Assembly: GCA_036495525.1 (NCBI GenBank) | Contig: DASXMR010000029.1 | Location: 1 to 23,740 of the forward strand | From: DASXMR01 sp036495525 | Lineage (GTDB): Bacteria; Actinomycetota; Actinomycetes; Streptosporangiales; Streptosporangiaceae | DNA: 23,740 nt | Direction of reading: 5' to 3' | Shown: positions 1-7,077 of the stretch, one piece after another | Numbering within the stretch: the stretch's first letter is position 1 | How the letters are laid out: every line of letters begins with the position of its first letter | Notes under the pieces: generated by a model | What the model saw: the letters and a program-made list of their open reading frames with translations, nothing else | Told to the model about the DNA's origin: nothing | The model's database searches: none | Made by a program: the position numbers and the translations under genes

Positions 1-1
1 G

Positions 2-382
2 CCCGGCGGCTCGCTGCTTGCCTCGCGCGGCCGCGATGACGGCAGCACCTCTGAGCTGCGTCACCGGATCTGCGCCGAGGCGGGCGTGGCGCCGCTGACG
101 GCTGGGATCGACAACCTGGACGACCTGGACGGGCCGATGGCCGAGCGCGGCGCGACAGTGCGGCACCTGCCGCCGATCCCCAACCCGGCGACCAGGAGCG
201 TCGCGCGGTTCCTCGACCAGGTGCGGGCCGGCACCTACTCGTGGACCTGGAGCATTCCTGAGCCGGACCGGCTGCGCGCGGTCGACGCCGTAGCCAGCTG
301 GGCGGCCTCAGCCATGGGAGACCTGCAGCGGATCCAGATCGGCAGCGGGCCGGTCAGCTGGCGCAGCTACCGGCGGGCCTGA
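2..382 (+). CDS. Class I SAM-dependent methyltransferase, C-terminal part (5' end cut off)
   Basis: The reading frame is open from the window edge to a TGA at 380-382, so only the last ~126 residues are visible. They begin PGGSLLASRGRDDG, which resembles the strand after the SAM-binding core of class I methyltransferases (a 'GG.LLVSRG' turn). They end with a SWTWSIPEPDRLRAVDAVASWA segment, a C-terminal helix pattern I associate with actinobacterial methyltransferase-domain proteins. The SAM-binding glycine motif itself lies outside the window, so substrate and reaction cannot be stated. An internal GTG at 86 could be mistaken for a start, but coding continues upstream of it without interruption. 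The gene is convergent with the GH3 gene, with 55 bp between stops. Family assignment is moderate and rests on the tail pattern alone. Confidence 0.6.
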   Translation, partial: PGGSLLASRGRDDGSTSELRHRICAEAGVAPLTAGIDNLDDLDGPMAERGATVRHLPPIPNPATRSVARFLDQVRAGTYSWTWSIPEPDRLRAVDAVASWAASAMGDLQRIQIGSGPVSWRSYRRA

Positions 383-437
383 CCTGACCAGCCCAATGGG
401 CCGGGTGCTGGCTGCTGAGCCCGCCGGGCCGCATGAG

Positions 438-1616
438 TCACCCGCTGAGGCTGGCGCGCAGCCGCTGCACCCGGTGCAGGGCAGCGCTGAAGGCCGCGTG
501 GCTGAGGCTGCCGTCCCGGTAGCCGGCCGCGAGGCCCTGCACCGCCTGACTGCCCTCGGCGACGCTGCCGTGCGAGCAGAGGATCAGGTCCAGGCCGGCC
601 TGCGCGGCCAGCTCGGCCCGGTGGCCGAACCCGCCGAACTGGCGCAGCGCTCCTGCCTCCAGCGCGTCGGAGACGGTCACTCCGCCGAAGCCCAGCCGGT
701 CGCGCAGCTCGCCCTGGACGATGCGGCTGGACAGGCCGGCCGGCCTGCCGGGAGCCAGCGACGGGTAGACCGCCCAGGACAGCATGATCAGCGCGACGTG
801 CGCCCGGATTGCCCGCCGGAACGGCTGCTCGCCGACGTCGCGGATGGCGGTCAGCGATTCGGGCAGCGTCACCGGGCGCTCGTCGGTGTCCTGCCGCCTG
901 GCGGCCTCGCCCAGGCCCGGAAAGTGCTTGCCGGTAGCGGCCACCCCGGCCCGCTGCTGCGCGGCGATGAATTCCGCGCCTAGCGGGCCGACAGCGCCGG
1001 CGGTCGTGCCGTAGGAGCGGCCGAAGACGTCGATGAAGTCGCCTGAGTACCCGGACACGTCGAGGACCGGCGCGAGGTTGACGTTCAGCCCGGCGGCGCG
1101 CAGCGTGCGCGCCGCGCCAGCCCCCGCGGTGGCAGCGCCGGCGGCGGGCCGCGCTGACTGGCCGACCTGCTCCTCGGACTCAGCTGGCGCGCCAGGCAGC
1201 CGCCGGACGATGCCGCCTTCCTGGTCGGTCATCAGCAGCAGCGGCAGGCGCACCGGGTTAGCCGGGCTCGCGTTGGCCGCGTCGAGCTCACGGACCACCG
1301 AGCTGAGCTGAGCCATGCTGCTGACGTTGTCGCTGAAGAAGACGACCCCGGCCGCCTCGCCGCTGCGGATCCTGGCCAGCAGGCTGGCCGGCGGCCGCAG
1401 CCCGCGGTAGCTGTAGACGATCCGCTGGCCAGCCAGCTGCAGCGGGGTGAGCGGCGCCGGGCCGGCCGCTCCGCCGCGCGAGGCGGCAGTGTCGGTGCGG
1501 CGCCCTGCCGGGCGGCCGCCGCCCGCCAGGGCGGCCGCGATGGCAGCGACCAGGCAGGCGGCCACGACCAGCGCGCCGATCCTGACCCAGGACCGGGGAA
1601 GGCGAAGCGGGGACAC
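438..1616 (-). CDS. Glycoside hydrolase family 3 protein, beta-N-acetylhexosaminidase (NagZ-like), membrane-anchored
   Basis: Predicted to cleave terminal beta-N-acetylglucosamine from peptidoglycan or chitin fragments outside the membrane. The 392-residue product has a hydrophobic segment at residues ~10-33 (an N-terminal anchor or signal sequence) followed by a GH3 TIM-barrel. Visible GH3 motifs are GVVFFSDN, LLMTDQEGG (~130), VNLAPVLDV, KHFPGLG (~230) and VSDALEAGA, with the candidate nucleophile Asp at ~317. The C-terminal GH3 domain is absent, as in NagZ. After KHFPG the usual 'GxTxxDSH' acid/base loop is replaced by EAARRQDTDERPV, so the general acid is not obvious. I chose GTG at 1616 because an AAAGG box lies 9 nt upstream and the anchor then follows directly; an in-frame start at 1757 would add 47 Pro/Arg/Gly-rich residues. 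A secreted NagZ/LpqI-like role is likely. Confidence 0.87.
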   Translation of the reverse strand: MSPLRLPRSWVRIGALVVAACLVAAIAAALAGGGRPAGRRTDTAASRGGAAGPAPLTPLQLAGQRIVYSYRGLRPPASLLARIRSGEAAGVVFFSDNVSSMAQLSSVVRELDAANASPANPVRLPLLLMTDQEGGIVRRLPGAPAESEEQVGQSARPAAGAATAGAGAARTLRAAGLNVNLAPVLDVSGYSGDFIDVFGRSYGTTAGAVGPLGAEFIAAQQRAGVAATGKHFPGLGEAARRQDTDERPVTLPESLTAIRDVGEQPFRRAIRAHVALIMLSWAVYPSLAPGRPAGLSSRIVQGELRDRLGFGGVTVSDALEAGALRQFGGFGHRAELAAQAGLDLILCSHGSVAEGSQAVQGLAAGYRDGSLSHAAFSAALHRVQRLRASLSG

Positions 1617-1796
1617 GGGGGCTGCCTTTCGGGCGGACCAGCCGCCGGCGGGGGAACCGGCGGTGACGAGCCGCGGCGGGCTGGGGGCGGCGCGCGTCCA
1701 GCTACCCGGCCGAGCCTGAGCTACGCATAGGGAAACGCGCCAGCCGCCGCCGAGCATCCCGGCGCCTGGTGACGTGCGCCACCAGTACCGGCGGCT

Positions 1797-1826
1797 TTGA
1801 CATCGCGGCGGCGCATCACGGAGACT
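1797..1826 (+). promoter_or_regulatory. Candidate promoter for the SBP56 gene
   Basis: A consensus -35 TTGACA occurs at 1797-1802 in the 292-bp divergent gap. The best-spaced -10 is only GAGACT (1821-1826, 18-bp spacer), which keeps just the A and final T of the consensus. The strong -35 and location support it; the poor -10 makes this tentative. Confidence 0.25.
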
Positions 1827-1908
1827 GCCAGGAAGGCCGGCCTGCTGGTGCGTGACCTCCCTGGCATGAGATCCCCCCTCCCCCAGACGGATGAGGAGGA
1901 TGAGCCAG

Positions 1909-3312
1909 ATGCCCGACCAGCATCAGGATCCGACGTTCTACCGCTCGCCGCGGGATGCGGCCGCAGCGCCCGCAGAGAAGCTCGCCTACCTGGCGACCTT
2001 CGCCCGCCCCGCCGACAAGGGTGACGCGATCGCGGTCGTCGACACCGACCCGGCGTCGGACAGCTACGGGACCGTTGTCGGGGTGACCGAGCTGCCGAAC
2101 CGGGGCGACGAGCTGCACCACTTCGGCTGGAACGCATGCTCGAGCGCGCTTTGCCCCGGCGGTGGTCACGACCACGGCGACCGGCGGTACCTGATCGTGC
2201 CCGGCCTGCGCTCGTCGCGGCTATATGTGCTCGACACCCAGCAGGACCCGCGGCAGCCGGCGATCACGCGCGTCCTCGAGGGTGACGAGCTTGGCAAGCG
2301 GGCTGGCTACTCCCGCCCGCACACCGTGCACTGCGGGCCGGGCGGGCTGTTCGTGTCGTGCCTTGGCGGTTTCGGCCAGGAGGGGCCGGGCGGCGTGGCA
2401 CTGCTCGACCACAGTAGCTTCGACGTGACCGGGGCGTGGGAAGCCGATCGCGGTGACCAGTTCCTCGCCTATGACCTGTGGTGGCACATCAATCACGACG
2501 TGGCGATCACCTCCGAGTGGGGAACGCCATCGATGATCGAGGACGGGATCGTCCCTGACCTGCTGCTCGGCCGCAAGTACGGCCACCGGCTGCACTTCTG
2601 GGACATGAAGACCAGGACCAACATCCAGACCGTCGACCTCGGCGACCAGTACCAGATGCTGCTTGAGCTGCGGCCGGCCCACGACCCGACGCAGCAGTAC
2701 GGCTTCGTCGGGGTGGTGGTCAGCGTCGAGGACCTGTCAGCCTCGGTCTGGCTGTGGCATGAGGACAACGGCCGCTGGAATATCAGGAAGGTGATCTCGG
2801 TCCCGGCCGAGCCAGCCGACCCGGCCGTCCTGCCGCCGCTGCTGCAGGGGTTCGGCGCGGTCCCGCCGCTGATCACCGACCTGGCCCTGTCCGTCGACGA
2901 TAAGTCGCTGTACGTGTCGTGCTGGGGCACCGGCGAGCTGAAGCGCTTCGACGTGAGCGACCCGTTCAGCCCGCGCGAGACCGGCTCGCTGCGGCTGGGC
3001 GGTATCACCGGCCGGCTGGCGCACCCGGCCCGCCCGGACCTGCCGCTCAGCGGCGGCCCGCAGATGGTGGAGGTCAGCAGGGACAGCAGCCGGGTCTACT
3101 TCACCAACTCGCTGTACGGGTCGTGGGATGACCAGTTCTACCCCGATGGCGCGGGTGCCTGGATGGCGAAGCTGGACGTCGGCTCGGACGGCGCGATGTC
3201 CCTGGACCAGCGGTTCTTCCTGGCAGGTGACGCGTTCGCCGGACGGCGGCCGCACCAGGTCAGGCTGCAGGGCGGCGACGCGTCGAGCGACTCGTACTGC
3301 TTCGCGTCCTGA
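1909..3312 (+). CDS. mtoX: Selenium-binding protein (SBP56) family; methanethiol oxidase
   Basis: SBP56 proteins oxidise methanethiol to formaldehyde, H2S and H2O2 (EC 1.8.3.4), a copper-dependent reaction in the bacterial MtoX enzymes. The 467-residue product matches the family along its length: HHFGWNACSSALC (conserved Cys ~77), RPHTVHCGPGG, DLWWHINHDVAITSEWGTPSM and QMVEVSRDSSRVYFTNSLYGSWDDQFYP. It has no signal peptide, so it is likely cytosolic, unlike the periplasmic MtoX of some proteobacteria. In-frame ATGs occur at 1891, 1900 and 1909. A strong GAGGAGG at 1893-1899 overlaps or touches the first two and sits 9 nt before the third, so 1909 is chosen. The gene stands alone and is transcribed away from the GH3 gene. 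Family assignment is firm; the exact enzymatic activity is inferred from homologues. Confidence 0.92.
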   Translation: MPDQHQDPTFYRSPRDAAAAPAEKLAYLATFARPADKGDAIAVVDTDPASDSYGTVVGVTELPNRGDELHHFGWNACSSALCPGGGHDHGDRRYLIVPGLRSSRLYVLDTQQDPRQPAITRVLEGDELGKRAGYSRPHTVHCGPGGLFVSCLGGFGQEGPGGVALLDHSSFDVTGAWEADRGDQFLAYDLWWHINHDVAITSEWGTPSMIEDGIVPDLLLGRKYGHRLHFWDMKTRTNIQTVDLGDQYQMLLELRPAHDPTQQYGFVGVVVSVEDLSASVWLWHEDNGRWNIRKVISVPAEPADPAVLPPLLQGFGAVPPLITDLALSVDDKSLYVSCWGTGELKRFDVSDPFSPRETGSLRLGGITGRLAHPARPDLPLSGGPQMVEVSRDSSRVYFTNSLYGSWDDQFYPDGAGAWMAKLDVGSDGAMSLDQRFFLAGDAFAGRRPHQVRLQGGDASSDSYCFAS

Positions 3313-3467
3313 CCGCTGGCTGGCGGCTAGCAGCGGATGGCGCTGGTCCGCGGCCGGCTGTCTGAGCCGGGGTATACGGTACGTGTCCTACTCATCACGG
3401 CAGCTGCGCAGGGGCTCCGGCTGGAGGCAGCTGACGTCCATCCCCGGCTGCTTCCAGGAGGAATGTG

Positions 3468-4247
3468 ATGGTCACTCGCGATACGCCGTGGCCGCCCGGC
3501 ACGCCGTGCTGGGTGGACCTGTCCGTGGACGACGTTGCCAGGGCAGGACGGTTCTACGGCGGCCTGTTCGGCTGGGACCTTGCCGTCGGCCCGCCCGAGG
3601 CCGGCGGGTACACGATGTGCGAGGCCGGCGGCGAGCCGGTCGCCGGGATAGGACCCAAGATGGGCGAGCAGGCCATGCCGTCGGTATGGACGACGTACCT
3701 GGCGAGCGCCGACGCCGATCAGACCGCCGCCAGGATCAAGGCCGCTGGCGGGCAGGTAATGGCCGAGCCATTCGACGTCATGGACGTCGGCCGGATGGCC
3801 ATCGCCGCCGATCCTGGCGGTGCGGTCTTCGGTGTCTGGCAGGCCAGGACGCACACCGGGAACCGGCGGGCCAACGAGCCGGGCTCGCCGACCTGGAACG
3901 AGAACATGAGCCGGGACTTCGACGCCAACAAGAACTTCTACCACGCGGTCTTCGGCTACGACTTCGGGGACATGAGCTCCGAGGGTTTCAGCTACGCGAC
4001 CCTCGACCTGGACGGCGCGACGGTAGGCGGTATCGGCGGCCTGCCCGCCGACGTGCCCGCCAGCGTGCCGGCCTACTGGGGGACCTACTTCGGCGTCACC
4101 GACACCGACGCGACCGTGGCCAAGGCCGTCGAGCTTGGCGGCAAGGTGGTGCGGCCGGCCAGCGACACGCCCTACGGCCGGATGGCGACTCTCACCGACG
4201 AGGAGGGCGCGACGTTCTCGGTCATGACCGTGCGGTCCGGCAGCTGA
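3468..4247 (+). CDS. VOC-superfamily protein with two glyoxalase-fold domains (Rv0577/CFP30-like)
   Basis: The 259-residue product contains two tandem vicinal-oxygen-chelate modules, roughly residues 12-125 and 135-258. Each starts with a 'W.DLSVDDVARAGRFYGGLFGWD' or 'WNENMSRDFDANKNFYHAVFGYD' helix-strand unit and ends in 'AAGG.V....DVGRMAIAADPGGAVFGVW' or 'ELGGKVVRPASDTPYGRMATLTDEEGATFSVM'. The family covers glyoxalases, dioxygenases and antibiotic-binding proteins. This two-module form is common in actinobacteria and is often annotated as hydroxylase or glyoxalase without proof. AGGAGG at 3456-3461 lies 6 nt before ATG 3468 and only 3 nt before an adjacent GTG, so the ATG is chosen. It follows the SBP56 gene by 155 bp and is convergent with the MFS gene. 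Substrate unknown. Confidence 0.88.
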   Translation: MVTRDTPWPPGTPCWVDLSVDDVARAGRFYGGLFGWDLAVGPPEAGGYTMCEAGGEPVAGIGPKMGEQAMPSVWTTYLASADADQTAARIKAAGGQVMAEPFDVMDVGRMAIAADPGGAVFGVWQARTHTGNRRANEPGSPTWNENMSRDFDANKNFYHAVFGYDFGDMSSEGFSYATLDLDGATVGGIGGLPADVPASVPAYWGTYFGVTDTDATVAKAVELGGKVVRPASDTPYGRMATLTDEEGATFSVMTVRSGS

Positions 4248-4268
4248 CAGCAGGCCAGCTGCGCGCGG

Positions 4269-4294
4269 GCCCGGCGGTCAGCGCGCCGCCGGGC
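4269..4294. terminator. GC-rich hairpin between convergent VOC and MFS genes
   Basis: A perfect 9-bp inverted repeat (GCCCGGCGG at 4269-4277 and CCGCCGGGC at 4286-4294) with an 8-nt loop lies 22 nt after the VOC stop and overlaps the MFS stop codon at 4278-4280. There is no T-run on either side, which is usual for actinomycete terminators. It probably ends transcription in both directions. Confidence 0.5.
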
Positions 4295-5738
4295 TCGCGG
4301 CTGGCACCCTGTCAGCGGCGGGCATGAGCTGGCTGGCCGTCCGGTCCGCGGTCGCGCGCGCCCAGCGGCCGGTGGTGAGCAGCCCGAGGCCAAGCACGGC
4401 CGCGCCGCAGCCGGCCACGATCCACCAGCCGGCGTGGCTCGCGGTCGCGAATCCCAGCTGGATCGGCCCGTGCAGTGCCGAGGTCACCGCTGATCCGACG
4501 ATGGCCACTCCGAGGGCCGACCCGACCTGGCGGCTGGTCGAGGCGATGGCGGCGGCGACGCCGGCCTGCGAGATGGGCATGCCGGACACCGCGGTGTTCG
4601 TGATCGGGGCGTTGACCAGCCCGAAGCCGATGCCGAAGATCACGTAGGCGGCGAACAGCAGGACGTCGGAGGTGTTTGCCGCCAGACCGGTCAGCATCAC
4701 CGCGCTGACAGTGATCGCGACGCCTGCCACCGCGAGCGGCAGGCGCGGTCCACGGACGCCGACGATCCGGCCCGACAGCGGCGCGAAGATCACCGTCATC
4801 GCGGCCATCGGCAGCGTGTAAAGGCCGGCGTGCAGCGCCGAGTAGCCACGCACGTCCTGCAGGTACAAGGTATTGAGGAACAGGAAGCCGGCCAGCGCGG
4901 AGAAAGCGCAGATCGCGATCATGGTGGCGCCGGAGAACGGCGCGCTGCGGAAGAACCGCACGTCGATCAGCGGCTCGGCGCGGCGCAGCTCATAGCCGAT
5001 CAGGCCGGCCACCGCGACCACAGCCAGCACGAACAGGCCGAGAATCCGCGCCGAGCCCCAGCCAGCCCCCGGCCCCTCGATGATCGCGTAGGTCAGCGAT
5101 GCCAGCACGACGATCACCAGCAGCTGGCCGACCGGGTCGACCTTGCGCGCCCTGGCCGCCCTGGATTCCGGCACGTAAAGCGCCGTCAGTATCAGCGCGG
5201 CAATGCCGATCGGGATGTTCACCCAGAAGATCCCCTGCCAGCCGACCGACTGCACCAGCGCCCCGCCGGCGACCGGGCCGAGCGCCATGCTGATGCCGAC
5301 GACGCCGCCCCAGACACCGATCGCCTGCGCGCGTTCCCTGCGGTCGGTGAAGGTGTTCGTGATGATCGACATCGCCACCGGGTTGAGCATCGAGCCGCCG
5401 ATGGCCTGCACCATCCGGAAGCCGACCAGCCAGCCAAGGCCAGGGGCAAGGCTGCACAGCCCTGAGCCGAGCGTGAACACGACCAGGCCGGTCTGGAAGG
5501 TTCGGCGGCGGCCAATCCGGTCAGCAGTCGAGCCCGACAGCATCAGGAAGCTGGCCAGCACCAGCGTGTAGGCGTCGATCGTCCACTGCAGGCCGGTCAC
5601 CGACGCGTGCAGGTCGCGCTGGATCGACGGCAGCGCGACGTTCACGATCGTCACGTCGATGCCGACGATGAACAGGCTCATGCAGCAGGTGGCCAGCACG
5701 AGCATCCGGCCGCGCCTGCTCAGGTCTTGCGGGCCCAT
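4278..5738 (-). CDS. MFS transporter, DHA2 (EmrB/QacA) drug:H+ antiporter family, 14 TM
   Basis: A 486-residue inner-membrane protein that would export drugs or metabolites using the proton gradient. The DHA2 signature is clear: the first helix ends with DVTIVNVALPSIQRDL (Asp ~28), followed by QWTIDAYTLVLASFLMLSGSTADRIGRRRTF (motif A loop ~69-80), RMVQAIGGSMLNPVAMSIITNTF (motif B/C region) and LGPVAGGALVQSVGWQGIFWVNIPIG. Hydrophobicity is consistent with 14 helices and a short Ala/Arg-rich cytoplasmic tail. GAGGAGG lies 12 nt before the ATG at 5738. No regulator gene is next to it, but an inverted repeat at 5761-5778 just upstream could bind one. Substrate cannot be predicted. Confidence 0.92.
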   Translation of the reverse strand: MGPQDLSRRGRMLVLATCCMSLFIVGIDVTIVNVALPSIQRDLHASVTGLQWTIDAYTLVLASFLMLSGSTADRIGRRRTFQTGLVVFTLGSGLCSLAPGLGWLVGFRMVQAIGGSMLNPVAMSIITNTFTDRRERAQAIGVWGGVVGISMALGPVAGGALVQSVGWQGIFWVNIPIGIAALILTALYVPESRAARARKVDPVGQLLVIVVLASLTYAIIEGPGAGWGSARILGLFVLAVVAVAGLIGYELRRAEPLIDVRFFRSAPFSGATMIAICAFSALAGFLFLNTLYLQDVRGYSALHAGLYTLPMAAMTVIFAPLSGRIVGVRGPRLPLAVAGVAITVSAVMLTGLAANTSDVLLFAAYVIFGIGFGLVNAPITNTAVSGMPISQAGVAAAIASTSRQVGSALGVAIVGSAVTSALHGPIQLGFATASHAGWWIVAGCGAAVLGLGLLTTGRWARATADRTASQLMPAADRVPAASPAAR

Positions 5739-5760
5739 CCAGTCAGTATGCCTCCTCGGA

Positions 5761-5778
5761 AGTTGCTGCTTGACAACT
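5761..5778. promoter_or_regulatory. Possible operator upstream of the MFS gene
   Basis: AGTTG (5761-5765) and CAACT (5774-5778) form an 18-bp interrupted inverted repeat in a locally AT-rich patch 23 bp upstream of the MFS start and just beyond its Shine-Dalgarno sequence. MarR- or TetR-type regulators often bind such sites at exporter genes. The arms are only 5 bp, so chance is possible. Confidence 0.3.
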
Positions 5779-5949
5779 AACTATCGAGGGCCGCCGGATA
5801 TGCCTCCCGCCCGCGACATGGGGCGAATGCGCTGGCGGAGGCCGGCGTCAGCCGATGTCGCGGCGGCGCAGGCCCGTCAGGCTCCGGCCGTGCCAGACGG
5901 CAAGCCGGGCCTGGCCAGCCAAGCCCGGTCCGGTCGGCGCGCCTCGCGG

Positions 5950-6975
5950 CTACGGGTCGCGCAGTGAAGTGGGCGACACGAACGCCCGCGGCGAGCCGTC
6001 GTCGACGATCTCCGGCAGCCGCCTGGCCATTCCGGCGAGGATGTCAGCGACCTGGATTCGCGGATCGTCCCTTGAGTCGACCATCAGCAGCCCGGCCAGC
6101 GGGGAGACCCCGGCCGGCGCGGACCGAGCCTGGCCGGCGCCGTCCGGCGGTACGGCGCCGGGCCAGTCAGCCAGTGCCTGCTGGAGGCGCCTTAGCCGGC
6201 TGGCGGTGAGGGCGCTCTGCTCGTCGTGGGTCACCTGCACCTGCCGTCTGTCCTGGCCACTCCAGAACAGCACGGTCTCGGCCAGGGCCGGCAGCATCGG
6301 CTCCAGCGGCGGCGGTATGGCCGGGTCGCCAGCGAACAACCGGGTCAGCACGGCCTGCACCCGGCTACGGCTGAGTCCGGCGAGGACGTCCCCGGCTTGC
6401 TGGCTCAGCTCCGCTCGCAGCAGCGCATCCCTGGCCTGGAAGAACCGCCTGGCAGCCAGCGGATCTGGCGAGCGCCGCCGCTTGATCCGCACCAGCTCGA
6501 TGAACGCGGCGAGGAAGGTGCGCCAGTCGCTGCCCGCCGGGTCCCTGGCCCGGTACAGGGCGAGCGCGGCTGGACGCTGCTGCATGGTCAGCCGGGTACC
6601 CGCCGCGTATGACGGCTCGTTCAGCAGCAGGTCGACGATACGGGTGACGAGGAAATACTCCTTGTCGACCACCAGGACGTGTGCCCGGCCAGTCAGCGCT
6701 GCCAGGAACCAACCCAGCGCCTTGTCCGCCGCCGGGCTGCGCAGGAACTGGCCGGACTTGAATTCGTGCGGCGAGAACCGGAATCCCGACCGCAGCGTCG
6801 TGATCAGCCCGACCGCCTCGCTGACACTCAGGTCGACGCTCGCGTGCGTGATCACCGGGGTGGCCGGATCGAGCAGGTTGGTGCCGGAGAATCCGGACTC
6901 GTCACACGCGATCTGCGCCCCGGCGCCGGCCACTGCATCAGCCGGCGGCAGCCCGCCCTGTAGCGGCGACCTCAT
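5950..6975 (-). CDS. DUF3800 domain protein (RNase H-like fold, putative nuclease)
   Basis: The product (341 residues from ATG 6975) opens with the DUF3800 hallmark IACDESGFSG (Asp/Glu ~25-26). It then has FKSGQFLRSPAADKALGWFLAAL, HVLVVDKEYFLVTRIVDLLL, QVTHDEQSAL and finally LMVDSRDDPRIQVADILAGMARR (Asp ~300 and ~311). The spaced acidic residues fit the RNase H-like metal site predicted for this family, whose cellular role is unproven. The family is often seen near mobile or defence genes, but nothing mobile is visible here. The start is uncertain: an upstream GTG at 7050 would run the coding region through a palindrome, so ATG 6975 is preferred, although its Shine-Dalgarno (GGTAGG) is weak. 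It is divergent from the Clp_N gene. Confidence 0.8.
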   Translation of the reverse strand: MRSPLQGGLPPADAVAGAGAQIACDESGFSGTNLLDPATPVITHASVDLSVSEAVGLITTLRSGFRFSPHEFKSGQFLRSPAADKALGWFLAALTGRAHVLVVDKEYFLVTRIVDLLLNEPSYAAGTRLTMQQRPAALALYRARDPAGSDWRTFLAAFIELVRIKRRRSPDPLAARRFFQARDALLRAELSQQAGDVLAGLSRSRVQAVLTRLFAGDPAIPPPLEPMLPALAETVLFWSGQDRRQVQVTHDEQSALTASRLRRLQQALADWPGAVPPDGAGQARSAPAGVSPLAGLLMVDSRDDPRIQVADILAGMARRLPEIVDDGSPRAFVSPTSLRDP

Positions 6976-7029
6976 GCCTGAGTGCCTACCACGCCCAGCG
7001 CCAGGCGTCGCCGGTATTTCGGCCGGCAG

Positions 7030-7046
7030 GTCAACTTGAAGTTGAC
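7030..7046. promoter_or_regulatory. Palindromic operator, copy 1 (GTCAACTT-G-AAGTTGAC)
   Basis: A perfect 17-bp palindrome (8-bp arms around one base) in the divergent region between the DUF3800 and Clp_N genes. Its right half supplies the TTGAC of the -35 box of the rightward promoter. A second near-identical copy lies 29 bp downstream, centre to centre. Confidence 0.7.
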
Positions 7047-7071
7047 GCACCTACACTCGTCAACTTAGAGT
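7042..7071 (+). promoter_or_regulatory. Promoter of the Clp_N gene, apparently leaderless
   Basis: TTGACG (7042-7047), an 18-bp spacer and TAGAGT (7066-7071) are followed by six bases and the ATG at 7078. Transcription would therefore start at or next to the initiation codon. No Shine-Dalgarno sequence precedes the ATG, in agreement with a leaderless mRNA. An alternative -10, TACACT at 7052-7057, would leave a ~14-nt leader. Confidence 0.55.
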
Positions 7072-7075
7072 TGAC
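7059..7075. promoter_or_regulatory. Palindromic operator, copy 2 (GTCAACTT-A-GAGTTGAC)
   Basis: A 17-bp palindrome with one mismatch between the arms, same sequence family as the copy at 7030-7046. It spans the -10 box and ends 2 nt before the Clp_N start codon. Bound protein here would block the rightward promoter. The HTH-containing Clp_N protein is the obvious candidate binder, which is inference. Confidence 0.68.
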
Positions 7076-7077
7076 CC

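Noticed and set aside
1617..1757. Extension of the GH3 gene to an ATG at 1757
   Set aside because: It would add 47 Pro/Arg/Gly-rich residues before the membrane anchor, whereas GTG 1616 has a well-placed AAAGG and puts the anchor near the N-terminus.
3128..4327. A 399-codon plus frame overlapping the SBP56 and VOC genes
   Set aside because: It is out of frame with two well-supported genes and is Arg/Gly-rich shadow sequence.
5855..7039. A 394-codon plus-strand open frame opposite the DUF3800 gene
   Set aside because: The minus strand carries the DESG and RIQVADILAG motifs, while the plus frame is Ser/Arg-rich with no family pattern.
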